64,000 bases of DNA from Pseudomonas sp. Tri1 (GTDB lineage Bacteria > Pseudomonadota > Gammaproteobacteria > Pseudomonadales > Pseudomonadaceae). This document shows, one piece after another, positions 1 to 8,415 of the stretch. Every line of letters starts with the position of its first letter. The stretch's first letter is position 1. The notes under the pieces were generated by a model. It did no database searches and had not been told where the DNA came from. It saw nothing but the letters and a program-made list of their open reading frames with translations. The DNA lies in assembly GCF_017968885.1 (NCBI RefSeq), contig NZ_CP072913.1, forward strand, positions 3,208,001 to 3,272,000. Reading direction: 5' to 3'. Made by a program: the position numbers and the translations under genes.

Positions 1-284
1 CCAACCCGCCACCTGTGGGAGGTGAGGAGTGGATGAAATGGTTCCAGAATATTCCGGCCGGACAGCCCTTTACCCCTGGCACGCGAAGCACCGACTACAG
101 CCTGCAATTGTCCGGTGCCCTGGCTAATTTCTATGACTGGAAATGCAACCACAGTGGTGTCTATGCCGACGGCCTGAACGCTTGCGCCAAAATACAGCCT
201 CTTAACCTGATGAAGGCGAGCAATGCGCCTGAGCAAGAGGTGCACAAAGTACAACGCAGCCCTGAACCGGGAGATCTCCAGTAA
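1..284 (+). CDS. 3' end of an unrecognised protein (partial)
   Basis: An open frame enters from the left edge (first whole codon at base 3) and stops at the TAA at 282-284, giving the last 94 residues or so of a protein. The tail is polar and holds a proline-rich start (NPPPVGG), several tryptophans and two cysteines (WKCNHSG and NACAKI) that could form a disulfide in an exported protein. I do not recognise the family, so no function is proposed. A GTG at 15 and an ATG at 33 lie in frame, but nothing before them looks like a ribosome binding site and the frame is open to the edge. The real start is therefore almost certainly outside the window. The gene converges on the Lrp-type regulator at 306. 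Confidence 0.55.
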   Translation, partial: NPPPVGGEEWMKWFQNIPAGQPFTPGTRSTDYSLQLSGALANFYDWKCNHSGVYADGLNACAKIQPLNLMKASNAPEQEVHKVQRSPEPGDLQ

Positions 285-305
285 CGTGCCCTCCGGCCTC
301 GGACA

Positions 306-764
306 CTAGCCGAGGCCGGTTCCAACTCGCGCCATCGGTGGCAAGCGCCGCTTGACCGGTGTCTTCTTGACGATAGCCGTATTGGTCTCGGCCAGCACAT
401 TGAGCTTGTCCAGCAGCGTGTCCAGCTGTTCCATCGAGCGCACATGCAGCCGGGCAATGAAGCAGTCTTCGCCGGTCACCTTGTCGCATTCGGTGAATTC
501 AGCAATGGCCTGGATCTGCCGCTCCACTTCCTGCAACTGCCCCGGCAGCGGGCGAATACGCACAATGGCCTGCAGTTGATAGCCGAAGCACTTGGGGTCC
601 ACCTCAACGGTATAGCCCCTGAGCACGCCACGTTCTTCGAGCCGGCGAAGTCGCTCGGCGACGCTGGGAGCCGATAGGCCGCTGAGGTTTGCCAGGGCCT
701 TGAGGGAGCGTCGGGAGTCTTCCATCAAGGCGCTGATAAGGATCTGGTCGATGTCGTCAGTCAT
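306..764 (-). CDS. Lrp/AsnC family transcriptional regulator
   Basis: This 152-residue protein has the normal length and layout of the Lrp/AsnC (feast/famine) family. An N-terminal winged helix-turn-helix covers about residues 4-60, with a recognition segment near LSAPSVAERLRRLEERGVL. It is followed by a RAM-type effector domain (about 65-145) with the usual beta strands around QAIVRIRP and GEDCFIARLHV. Such proteins bind amino acids or related small molecules and act on adjacent transport genes. The gene is divergent from the EamA-type exporter at 901, with 136 bp between the start codons, so that exporter is the obvious candidate target. This regulatory link is inferred from position, not shown. 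The C-terminus ends in a basic and then a glycine-rich tail (RRLPPMARVGTGLG). Confidence 0.9.
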   Translation of the reverse strand: MTDDIDQILISALMEDSRRSLKALANLSGLSAPSVAERLRRLEERGVLRGYTVEVDPKCFGYQLQAIVRIRPLPGQLQEVERQIQAIAEFTECDKVTGEDCFIARLHVRSMEQLDTLLDKLNVLAETNTAIVKKTPVKRRLPPMARVGTGLG

Positions 765-805
765 TTTTCAGCTCCGTTAGGCGAATGCTCGAAGTTGCCT
801 TGATA

Positions 806-835
806 AAAAAGGTTGAACGCCAGTTTAGCCTTTTT
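806..835. promoter_or_regulatory. inverted repeat in the Lrp/EamA divergent promoter
   Basis: The arms AAAAAGG (806-812) and CCTTTTT (829-835) are perfect inverted complements 16 bp apart, in the 136-bp region between the divergent Lrp-type regulator and EamA transporter genes. Lrp-family sites are often loose AT-rich dyads, so this is a candidate operator, but A/T runs of this kind also arise by chance. Confidence 0.3.
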
Positions 836-900
836 CAAACCATGGAGAAGCCCCCAGTCGGCTCGGCATACTGTGCCTCACTTGCTGAAGGAGCCTGAAG

Positions 901-1794
901 ATGGACAAGACCCTACGCCGCGGTTCGCTCGAAATGACTGCCGCCATGCTGATTTCCGGAACCATAGGCTGGTTCGTGCTGGTCTCGGGCCTGCCGGTGC
1001 TGGATGTGGTGTTCTGGCGCTGCGTGTTTGGTGCCGCTACTTTGCTGCTGATTTGCGCCGGTTTCGGCTTCTTGCGTCCAGGCATCCTGACACGCACCAC
1101 GTTCCTGCTGGCTGTGCTCAGTGGGGTGGCGATTGTCGGTAACTGGGTGTTGTTGTTCGCCTCTTACTCCCGCGCCTCGATTGCCATCGGTACGGCGGTG
1201 TATAACGTCCAGCCGTTCATGTTGGTCGGGTTGGCGGCGCTGTTCCTGGGGGAAAAGATCACCGCGCAAAAACTGTTCTGGCTGGCAGTGTCGTTCCTCG
1301 GAATGCTGGCAATCGTCAGTGCCCACGGCGAACAAGGGCAGGGGGGCGGCGACTATCTGCTAGGCATCGCGTTGGCGCTGGGTGCGGCGTTGCTGTACGC
1401 CATCGCGGCGTTGATCATCAAGCGCCTGACCGGCACGCCGCCGCATCTGATCGCGCTGATTCAGGTCAGTACCGGCGTCTTGCTGTTGGCGCCCTGGGCG
1501 AACTTCTCAGCGTTGCCGCAACACGCCGAGGCGTGGGCCAGCCTGCTGACCCTGGGCATGGTTCATACCGGTGTGATGTACGTGTTGTTGTACAGCGCGA
1601 TTCAACGCTTGCCGACGGCGGTCACCGGCGCGCTGTCGTTCATCTATCCGATTGCGGCGATCTTCGTCGACTGGTTTGCCTTCGGCCATTGCCTCGAACC
1701 GCTGCAATGGCTGGGTGTGGCGGCGATCCTGTTGGCGGCCGCAGGCATGCAACAGGGCTGGGGCATCAAGTTGCGCCGCCCAGCCCTGTCATGA
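901..1794 (+). CDS. EamA/DMT-superfamily transporter
   Basis: A 297-residue, very hydrophobic protein made of two repeats of about five transmembrane helices each, which is the EamA (drug/metabolite transporter) layout. It sits in the inner membrane. The second half begins near residue 150 (YLLGIALALGAALLYAIAA) and a basic stretch (IKRLTGTPPH) falls between helices 6 and 7. Members export amino acids or other small metabolites, or act as permeases; the substrate cannot be read from sequence. The start ATG at 901 is preceded by a good ribosome binding site (aaggag about 8 bases upstream). It is divergent from the Lrp/AsnC regulator at 306-764, a common arrangement for amino-acid exporters. It converges with the aldehyde dehydrogenase at 1813, with only 18 bp between stops. 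Confidence 0.9.
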   Translation: MDKTLRRGSLEMTAAMLISGTIGWFVLVSGLPVLDVVFWRCVFGAATLLLICAGFGFLRPGILTRTTFLLAVLSGVAIVGNWVLLFASYSRASIAIGTAVYNVQPFMLVGLAALFLGEKITAQKLFWLAVSFLGMLAIVSAHGEQGQGGGDYLLGIALALGAALLYAIAALIIKRLTGTPPHLIALIQVSTGVLLLAPWANFSALPQHAEAWASLLTLGMVHTGVMYVLLYSAIQRLPTAVTGALSFIYPIAAIFVDWFAFGHCLEPLQWLGVAAILLAAAGMQQGWGIKLRRPALS

Positions 1795-1812
1795 CCCAAC
1801 GTTCGACGCGGT

Positions 1813-3438
1813 TCAGAAGATGTAGTCGGTGGTCAGGAAGTTCGAGTCTCGCTCACGGATGATGTCGCTGATCAGCGCCTTGTTGTTGTCCTGGAACTTG
1901 GTCGCCACCAGTGTGCGGATCGAAAAAGTGCGCAGGGCATCGTGTACGGACAAGGTGCCCTCGGCGGAGTTTTTCCGGCCGTTGAACGGGAAGGTGTCCG
2001 GGCCTCGCTGGCACTGGGCGTTGATATTGATACGCCCGACCTGGTTGGCGAAGACGTCCACCAGTTTGCCGACTTCGGCGGGGTTGGTGCCGAAAATACT
2101 GAGCTGCTGGCCGAAGTCGGACTCAAGCACGTAATCGACCACGGTGTTGAGGTCGCGGTACGGCACGATGGGCACGACCGGGCCGAACTGTTCTTCGTGG
2201 TAGACGCGCATCGCAGTGTTCACCGGATAGAGCACCGCCGGATAGAAGAACGAGCTGCGGGACTCGCCGCCGTGAGCATTGGTTACCGCGGCGCCTTTGG
2301 CGATCGCATCGGCCACCAGCGAATGCAGGTAGTCGACTTTGCCCGCTTCAGGCAGCGGCGTCAGCGCCACGCCGTCTTCCCAAGGCATGCCGGGTTTGAG
2401 CGTGGCGAGCTTGGCGTTGAATTTCTCGATGAATGCCGGCGCCACGTCTTCATGGACAAACAGGATTTTCAACGCGGTGCAGCGCTGGCCGTTGAATGAC
2501 AGCGAGCCGGTCAGCGCCTCGCTGACGGCGTTGTCCAGATCGACGTCCCGCAGCACCAGGCCCGGGTTCTTCGCGTCCAGCCCCAGGGCAGCACGCAAGC
2601 GGTGCGGACGCGGATGGAGTTTTTTCAGATCGCTGGCGGCCTTGTTGGTGCCGATGAACGCGAAGATGTCGATCTTGCCGCTGGCCATCAGCGCGCTGAC
2701 GGTTTCCCGACCGCTGCCGTAGATCACATTGATCACTCCTGCCGGGAAGCTGTCGCGAAAGGCTTCCAGCAACGGACGGATCAGCAGCACGCCAAGTTTG
2801 GCCGGCTTGAACACCACGGTGTTACCCATGATCAAGGCGGGAATCAACGTGGTGAAGGTTTCGTTCAGCGGATAGTTGTACGGCCCCATGCACAAGGCCA
2901 CGCCCAGCGGCACGCGCCGGATCTGCCCGAGGGTGTCCTGTTCCAGCTCGAAGCGGCTGGAGCGTCGATCCAGTTCCTTGAGGGCGTTGATGGTGTCGAC
3001 AATGTAATCGCAGGTGCGGTCGAATTCTTTCTGGGAATCCTTGAGGTTCTTGCCGATTTCCCACATCAGCAACTTGACCACGGCCTCGCGTTGCTCGCGC
3101 ATGCGCGCCAGGAAGGTTTCCACGTGACGGATGCGCTCGGCGACGCGCATCGTTGGCCATGAGCCCTGGCCGCGATCATAAGCTCGCACGGCCGCATCCA
3201 GGGCGGTGAGGGCGGTCTCGGCATCCAGCAGCGGTGTACTGCCCAGAATCACTTGTTCATCACCATGGGCGCCGGTCAGGTATACCGGGCTGCGCACCAC
3301 GGCCAGGGGGCCCTGCCAGGTTCTCAGGACACCATCGACCAGGTATTCACGTTGTTCGATCTGACCCTCGAGACGGTAAGCGTCCGGGATGTCGACTGCG
3401 CTGGGAAACAGGTTGGCGAGACGGGAGGCTGTGGTCAT
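1813..3438 (-). CDS. GapN-like NADP-dependent glyceraldehyde-3-phosphate (aldehyde) dehydrogenase
   Basis: A 541-residue aldehyde dehydrogenase, longer than the usual 480-500 because of an N-terminal extension of about 50 residues. The catalytic cysteine is in FNGQRCTALK (Cys320), and the cofactor region (GPYNYPLNE, FKPAK around 185-213) fits the class. The best match from memory is the non-phosphorylating, NADP-dependent glyceraldehyde-3-phosphate dehydrogenase group, which oxidises G3P directly to 3-phosphoglycerate in the cytoplasm and yields NADPH. The usual E-L-G-G-K motif that carries the general-base glutamate is replaced by GLDAK (286-290): the glutamate position is a glycine, and an acidic residue lies two positions further on. 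This probably marks a distinct ALDH subgroup rather than a dead enzyme. No partner genes are adjacent, so the substrate assignment rests on overall resemblance only. Confidence 0.78.
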   Translation of the reverse strand: MTTASRLANLFPSAVDIPDAYRLEGQIEQREYLVDGVLRTWQGPLAVVRSPVYLTGAHGDEQVILGSTPLLDAETALTALDAAVRAYDRGQGSWPTMRVAERIRHVETFLARMREQREAVVKLLMWEIGKNLKDSQKEFDRTCDYIVDTINALKELDRRSSRFELEQDTLGQIRRVPLGVALCMGPYNYPLNETFTTLIPALIMGNTVVFKPAKLGVLLIRPLLEAFRDSFPAGVINVIYGSGRETVSALMASGKIDIFAFIGTNKAASDLKKLHPRPHRLRAALGLDAKNPGLVLRDVDLDNAVSEALTGSLSFNGQRCTALKILFVHEDVAPAFIEKFNAKLATLKPGMPWEDGVALTPLPEAGKVDYLHSLVADAIAKGAAVTNAHGGESRSSFFYPAVLYPVNTAMRVYHEEQFGPVVPIVPYRDLNTVVDYVLESDFGQQLSIFGTNPAEVGKLVDVFANQVGRININAQCQRGPDTFPFNGRKNSAEGTLSVHDALRTFSIRTLVATKFQDNNKALISDIIRERDSNFLTTDYIF

Positions 3439-3570
3439 GTCGTTACTCCATCAATGAAATGAGCCATGGGCGAGCGGCTTGCAGGTGTAAATCGCTTTTA
3501 GCGTTATACGCCTTAATGGAGGCTTTTTTTAAGCGGCGTGGCAGGTGACGGGAATTTTAACGAACAGCCC

Positions 3571-3602
3571 GGCAGGCCGACAGCACGTTGTGTCGGCCTG
3601 CC
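3571..3602 (-). terminator. strong hairpin, likely terminator of the autotransporter pair
   Basis: A perfect 12-bp inverted repeat, GGCAGGCCGACA (3571-3582) and its complement (3591-3602), encloses an 8-base loop. It lies 12 bp beyond the stop of the barrel protein at 3615 and upstream of the aldehyde dehydrogenase start. No clean T-run follows, so termination is probable but not certain. Confidence 0.55.
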
Positions 3603-3614
3603 CGAGTGCTGTGT

Positions 3615-4532
3615 TTACCAGCGCATCCGCACGCCCATGCTGGTAATGATGCCGTTCAGATCGTTATCGTCGACATCGCTGCTGTAGTCGGCGCTGACAT
3701 ACAGGCTGACCACTGGCGTGACCCGGGCCACCAGGCCCAGGCCCACTTCGACGGTGGAAGATTTTCGACTGCTGCTGATCTTGTCGACCTTATCCAGGGT
3801 CAAGGTGTCATTGCTCTGGACGGTATGCCACAGGTTGGTGCGCACGTAGGGTTCCACGCCCAGGCCGTTGACCTGGTAATTGCCTTTGAGGCGCGCCCCC
3901 ACGCGACCGCTCCAGGTGTTCAGTTCATTATTGCGAGTGCCGGTCTCTGTGTTCGGCGTATCGAGGGTGACACGCTGATTGATCAATTGCGCCTGGGGTT
4001 CGACCACCCAGTTAATACTGATGCCGATGGGAAAACCGCCTTCGACCGACAGCGTCACGGCATTGCCCTCGGCAACCTGGCGCTGGCCTTGTTCGGTGCG
4101 GCTGTAACCGTTGACCCGACCACCGCTGGCGCTCAGGTCCACGTGCCAGCCTGCGGGCCCGGTCAGGCTCCAGTAGGCGCCCAGGTTGGGGCCATGCAGG
4201 TTGAGCGCGTCTTTCTGCGGTTCGGCCAGGGTCGGTGTCACCAGCACGCCTGTGGCGCTGGCGATGATTTGATGCTGTCCACTGATCAGGCCGACGCGCT
4301 GGGTGTGCCCGCTGTCGTTGCGCAGAGTGAAGAGGGCGGGGCTTTTATTCGAAGCGGTGTCAGTGCTGGTGAATGGCGCGTTGAGGCTGTCCGGTGGGGT
4401 TCGACCATACCAGGGCTGCGACGCCTCTTCGACAGGCCAGGCCTGCACCTCCATGGACGAAAGGAGCAGCAACGAAGTCGAGACGGTGTAAAAGGTGGTG
4501 GTGATCTCTTGTGGACGGAGGGGGGTGTTCAT
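3615..4532 (-). CDS. barrel-only autotransporter-domain outer membrane protein
   Basis: With the start at 4532 (MNTPLRPQ) the product is 305 residues. A start at 4619 is also open, but from 4532 the sequence gives a normal signal peptide (hydrophobic core VSTSLLLLSS, probable cleavage after EVQA). Apart from about 45 residues after the signal peptide, the whole protein is an autotransporter-type beta-barrel domain. It matches the end of its upstream neighbour (4803-7226) motif by motif: GLYWTL/GAYWSL, WVVEPQAQLI, GRVGARLKG.YQV, VEPY.R.NLWHT, and a final aromatic residue (RMRW). There is no passenger domain. It may be a stand-alone outer membrane barrel, a partner for the adjacent protein, or a decayed duplicate. 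The pair lie in tandem on the same strand, 270 bp apart. Confidence 0.8.
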   Translation of the reverse strand: MNTPLRPQEITTTFYTVSTSLLLLSSMEVQAWPVEEASQPWYGRTPPDSLNAPFTSTDTASNKSPALFTLRNDSGHTQRVGLISGQHQIIASATGVLVTPTLAEPQKDALNLHGPNLGAYWSLTGPAGWHVDLSASGGRVNGYSRTEQGQRQVAEGNAVTLSVEGGFPIGISINWVVEPQAQLINQRVTLDTPNTETGTRNNELNTWSGRVGARLKGNYQVNGLGVEPYVRTNLWHTVQSNDTLTLDKVDKISSSRKSSTVEVGLGLVARVTPVVSLYVSADYSSDVDDNDLNGIITSMGVRMRW

Positions 4533-4619
4533 GGGGGCCTGCCTTGCAATCGCATGCATTTCTCGCTTTTTGGCGTCTCTCCTACCCCGAATGAGGGGCG
4601 ACCGAATGGATTGAGGCAA

Positions 4620-4654
4620 GCCTCTGGCGGCCCGTCTCGGCGGGTTCCAGAGGC
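4620..4654 (-). repeat. inverted repeat between the two autotransporter genes
   Basis: GCCTCTGG (4620-4627) and CCAGAGGC (4647-4654) are perfect complements around a 19-base GC-rich loop, in the 270-bp gap between the tandem autotransporter genes. It lies in what would be the leader of the downstream gene. It could be a weak terminator, attenuator or mRNA-stability hairpin. The rest of the gap (about 4690-4800) is notably AT-rich and may hold the promoter of the barrel-only gene. Confidence 0.3.
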
Positions 4655-4802
4655 CTGCCCCTGACTGTATTTCCGGGGGTAGTACGTTGTAGTCAAGAAG
4701 ACCGAAGCCATTGCGTCAAGAAAATGGACGATGAATGGCGATGTTTAATCAGGGAATGCAACATGTTGTTTTATATTGAATTAATTGTTTTATTGGCTCC
4801 GC

Positions 4803-7226
4803 TTACCAACTGATCCTTATACCGAAATTACCCGACATGCCGCGTTGCTGGTTGCTGTCGAGGTTCTGGCCGTAGTCGGCGTCAGCGTAGACGCTGACCG
4901 TAGGGGCCACGCTGAGGATGACACCAGCGCCCAGATCGCCGGTGGAGGCGCGCTGTTGGGTCTCGATCCTTTGGGCATTGTCGAACGTCACCACGTCGGT
5001 GCCGGAAAAAGTGTGCCAGAGGTTGGCACGCAGATACGGTTCCACCGGCATGCCACTGACCTGATAGCGGCCCTTGAGGCGAGCACCGAGGCGGCCGGTC
5101 CAGGCACTGTCGGAATCGAACTCGACCTTGGCGATCCCGTCGTCCTGGCTATCCAGGGAAATTTTCTGATGGATGATCTGGACCTGAGGTTCGAGGACCC
5201 ACATGGCGGCCACCGCGAAGGGATAACCAGCCTCCGCCGAAAGGCTCAAGGCGTGCCCGCGATTGTCGATTTTTACCCCGCGTTCGGAACGGTTGTCGCC
5301 GTCCAGTCGCGTGCCCATCACCACCGTGTCGACGTAGCCACCGGAGGGGGCGATGAGGGTCCAGTACAACCCAAAGCTGTCGCCGTCGAGTTCTATCTTG
5401 CCGGCGCGTCGGTCTTCGAAACCCAGGTTGAACCCTTTGACATCGCCATTGAGTTCGGTATGACCGACGAAGAACCCGATGCGTTGGGTCTGGCCTGCGG
5501 ACAGCGCTGAGCTGTATAGATCGTTGCCTACTTGAAAGCCCTTGATGGACCCGTCCAGGCTTGGGGTCACGGTGCCGGCCCAGGTCTGATCCAGATCCTT
5601 GCCATAGACCCGGCCCCACCCTGCGCCGAATGCTCCGGTTTCCGTGAGCAAGCGCTGGTCACCCTGGCGATCATGGAACGTACCCAAGGCCATCAGCGTC
5701 AGTTGTGCCGCTGCAGGAGGCAACACCGACCAAGTGGGCACTTCCGGGCGATACAAAGGAATCGGCGCAGCACCGGGTACCGCGACAGGTAGAGCTGGCA
5801 ACATCGGGCTGGGTGCCGCTATCGGGCCTGCCACCACGGTTGAGCGCAGGTACCAATTGTTTTCATTGCCAGTCACGCCGCCCTTGAACAACCGATAGTC
5901 GAACGCGCCGGCCGAGACGGACTGGGCCAGTGAAAATGCACCGCTGTCGCTGACCGCGCTTCCCTCGGCCCGGACCACCTCGATGCCGTTTTGGGTGGTC
6001 AGCGCACCCGCGCCGTTCAGGTTCGTGACCGTGATGGCGGTACTGCCGGTGAGTGTTCCTCCATTGACCACCAGCTTATCGCTGGCGGAGTCGTCCGCGC
6101 CGAGTACGGTTTGCAGGCGCAACTGGCCGTTGTTGCCAGCGTAATTGCCCTGGACGGTGAGGGAATCGTTGGTGCGGCTGTTGCCGGCGGCGAGGTCCAC
6201 CGTGCCGGCGTTATTGAGTGTTGCCAACTGACCAGCAGTAAAAGGGGCGATGACGCCTTGGGTCGCCGTCAGCGTGCTACCGCTTTCGATGTTGAGTGTT
6301 CCGGTGGCGGTGGCGCTGTCACCCAGTGTCAGCGTGTCATTGAGGTCCAGGCGCGAGCCTTGGGTGAGGTTGACCGTTTCCCAGTTGATGTAGCGGGAGC
6401 CGGTGCCGGAAGTTGTGCCTTCGAAGCTCAATACGTCTTGGCCTAACCCGCCATCCAGGCTGGGGGTGGTTGCGAGTGCGGTTTCATCGAGGCCGCTCAG
6501 CAGCGCCGTGTCGTTGCCTTCGCCCATCAAGATGGCCGAGCGAATGACGCCACCGCTCCACTGGAACCGATCATCGCCGAAACTGCTACGGACCTGGCCG
6601 ACGATTTCGCCACCGCTCACGGTAATACTGTCGTTGCCGCCGCTGACACTCACGTTGCCGCCGATGCGTCCTGCCGAAAGGATAATGGTGTCCTGGCCAA
6701 AACCGGTCACCAGGTTGCCGAGAATCTGCCCGCCGGACATATCGAAAAAGTTGTCATCGAGTTTCATGTCGACCCGGCCGATGGTGCCGCCGGTCATTGT
6801 GGCGTTATCGCCGTCTTCGAACGCTCCGACAATGGTGCCACCGCTCATAAAGAACGTATCGAGGCCGTCGCCTTGGGCCAGGGACTGGATGGTGCCGCCA
6901 TTCATGACGAAATCGTCAATACCGGAGCCTTGTTGTACGTCGCCTTGAATCACGCCATTGGCGTTGATCTGGATCTTATCGATTCCGGCACCAAAGGTGA
7001 CGTCACCCTGGATGACACCGTTACCATTGGCCGGCATTGTCAGACGGTTATCTCCCAAGAGGTCCGTCAGTCCGGGGCTGTTGCCGCTATCGCAAACATA
7101 GGCGTCATTGCCTATCGTCGGCGTCAGTGAGCAAGCCGCCATGGCAGACGGGACGGGTAACAGGAAGGGGGTCGATATCCATAGGGCGTTGAGCAGCCGA
7201 TTGAATCCATGCTCGCGCAAGTTCAT
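4803..7226 (-). CDS. autotransporter outer membrane beta-barrel protein with repeat passenger
   Basis: An 807-residue type V secretion (classical autotransporter) protein. A signal peptide runs to about residue 30 (PSAMA, then ACSLT). The passenger (about 32-465) begins with Asp/Gly-rich repeats of roughly 20 residues (for example GNVSVSGGNDSITVSGGEI), which suit a beta-helix with a regular acidic face, and ends in pertactin-like strands. A Pro/Ala linker (about 468-500) precedes the C-terminal barrel (about 530-807), which ends in ISW. The barrel secretes or displays the passenger at the cell surface. No protease motif or RGD site is evident in the passenger, so an adhesin or surface-structure role is only a guess. 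The start at 7226 gives MNLREHGFNRLLNALW. The gene is first of a tandem pair with the barrel-only protein at 3615-4532. Confidence 0.88.
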   Translation of the reverse strand: MNLREHGFNRLLNALWISTPFLLPVPSAMAACSLTPTIGNDAYVCDSGNSPGLTDLLGDNRLTMPANGNGVIQGDVTFGAGIDKIQINANGVIQGDVQQGSGIDDFVMNGGTIQSLAQGDGLDTFFMSGGTIVGAFEDGDNATMTGGTIGRVDMKLDDNFFDMSGGQILGNLVTGFGQDTIILSAGRIGGNVSVSGGNDSITVSGGEIVGQVRSSFGDDRFQWSGGVIRSAILMGEGNDTALLSGLDETALATTPSLDGGLGQDVLSFEGTTSGTGSRYINWETVNLTQGSRLDLNDTLTLGDSATATGTLNIESGSTLTATQGVIAPFTAGQLATLNNAGTVDLAAGNSRTNDSLTVQGNYAGNNGQLRLQTVLGADDSASDKLVVNGGTLTGSTAITVTNLNGAGALTTQNGIEVVRAEGSAVSDSGAFSLAQSVSAGAFDYRLFKGGVTGNENNWYLRSTVVAGPIAAPSPMLPALPVAVPGAAPIPLYRPEVPTWSVLPPAAAQLTLMALGTFHDRQGDQRLLTETGAFGAGWGRVYGKDLDQTWAGTVTPSLDGSIKGFQVGNDLYSSALSAGQTQRIGFFVGHTELNGDVKGFNLGFEDRRAGKIELDGDSFGLYWTLIAPSGGYVDTVVMGTRLDGDNRSERGVKIDNRGHALSLSAEAGYPFAVAAMWVLEPQVQIIHQKISLDSQDDGIAKVEFDSDSAWTGRLGARLKGRYQVSGMPVEPYLRANLWHTFSGTDVVTFDNAQRIETQQRASTGDLGAGVILSVAPTVSVYADADYGQNLDSNQQRGMSGNFGIRISW

Positions 7227-7406
7227 GTGCTATCCCTCTGCTTCGGCATCCGTGGTATGCCGGGTTCAGCATCGGTTGCACTACGGAAGGCACACAGGAC
7301 CTGGCAACGCTCGCTGTATGGAATGGCACGCTAACAACGAATAACGAACGTCGCTACTGTCAGAACTTACAGGTATGGCGCCAACTTTTTCGGGGCGAGT
7401 CCCGTC

Positions 7407-8207
7407 TCATAGATGCACTTCCACCGAAAGCGGCAGGTGATCGCTCAGGTGGGTCCAGGGTTTACTCCCCAGGATTTTCGGGGCATGGCTGGTGGCGTTG
7501 CGCAGGTAGATACGGTCCAGGCGCAGCAGGGGGAAGCGGGCCGGATAAGTCCGGGCAGGGCGGCCGTGATGGTACTCGAAGGCTTCGTGCAGGTATTGGC
7601 GGCGGGCCAGGGCGGTATTGCCGCGCAACTGCCAGTCGTTGAAATCGCCGGCGATGATCACCGGGGCGTCGTCGGGCAGCGAGTCGAGCAATTGGCAGAG
7701 CAGTTTGAGCTGCAGTTGGCGATGACTTTCCAGCAGGCTCAGATGCACGCAGATCCCATGGACTTCGGCGTGCCCGGGGACGTCCAACACACAATGCAGC
7801 AACCCGCGTCGCTCCGGGCCAGTGATGGAGACGTCGAGGTTGCGGAATTGGCGGATCGGGTATTTGGACAGCAAGGCATTGCCGTGATGGCCGTCGGGGT
7901 ACACCGCATTGCGGCCGTAGGCGAAGTCGCTCCACATACTGTCAGCGAGAAATTCGTATTGCGAGGTCTGCGGCCAGTTGTCATAGCGCGATGCGTGGCG
8001 GTCGTGTACGCCCAGCACTTCTTGCAGGAACACCAGGTCGGCACCGGTGCTGCGTACCGCTTCACGCAATTCGGGCAGGATGAAACGACGGTTGAGGGCG
8101 GTGAAACCCTTGTGGGTGTTGACCGTCAGGACCTGTAGCCGGTGGACCGCCGCCGGCGCGTCCGATGGCACTGATTCGACGGCCCGCCAGTCGGGATCGT
8201 GAGTCAC
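7407..8207 (-). CDS. endonuclease/exonuclease/phosphatase (EEP) family protein
   Basis: A 266-residue protein of the EEP (DNase I-like) fold, with the expected catalytic landmarks: VNTHKG near the N-terminus, FLQEV with the metal-binding glutamate (about residue 62), GDFNDWQ in the second half, and LSDHLPLSV at the end with the catalytic Asp-His pair. No signal peptide is visible, so it is probably cytoplasmic. Members cleave phosphodiesters in nucleic acids, phospholipid headgroups or small phosphate esters, and the substrate here is unknown. In many Pseudomonas genomes a similar gene stands next to a cardiolipin synthase, but no such neighbour is present here. The start is a GTG at 8207 with a good ribosome binding site (aggag, then caaac). 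No in-frame ATG competes for it. Confidence 0.85.
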   Translation of the reverse strand: MTHDPDWRAVESVPSDAPAAVHRLQVLTVNTHKGFTALNRRFILPELREAVRSTGADLVFLQEVLGVHDRHASRYDNWPQTSQYEFLADSMWSDFAYGRNAVYPDGHHGNALLSKYPIRQFRNLDVSITGPERRGLLHCVLDVPGHAEVHGICVHLSLLESHRQLQLKLLCQLLDSLPDDAPVIIAGDFNDWQLRGNTALARRQYLHEAFEYHHGRPARTYPARFPLLRLDRIYLRNATSHAPKILGSKPWTHLSDHLPLSVEVHL

Positions 8208-8300
8208 GTTTGCTCCTGAATCAGACGTATCTGTTCATGCGACTGACGGGAGGCTTTGGCAGTTCCGGATTTTTCGTGTATCCAGTCAACTTCGTTGCAA

Positions 8301-8340
8301 GCTGACCCACCGCTTTCTCGAGCAAGCCTGCCCCCACAAG
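8301..8340. repeat. degenerate REP element
   Basis: The sequence around ctgacccaccgctttctcgagcaagcctgcccccac matches the Pseudomonas REP layout also seen at 35341-35500, with several changes. It lies in the 208-bp gap after the phenylacetaldehyde dehydrogenase gene. Confidence 0.6.
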
Positions 8341-8415
8341 GGGATCTTGGGGTGAACACAGATTCCACGGGCACCCCGGGAAATGTGTCGGACGCAGGCT
8401 CCTGGGCGTTGAGGG

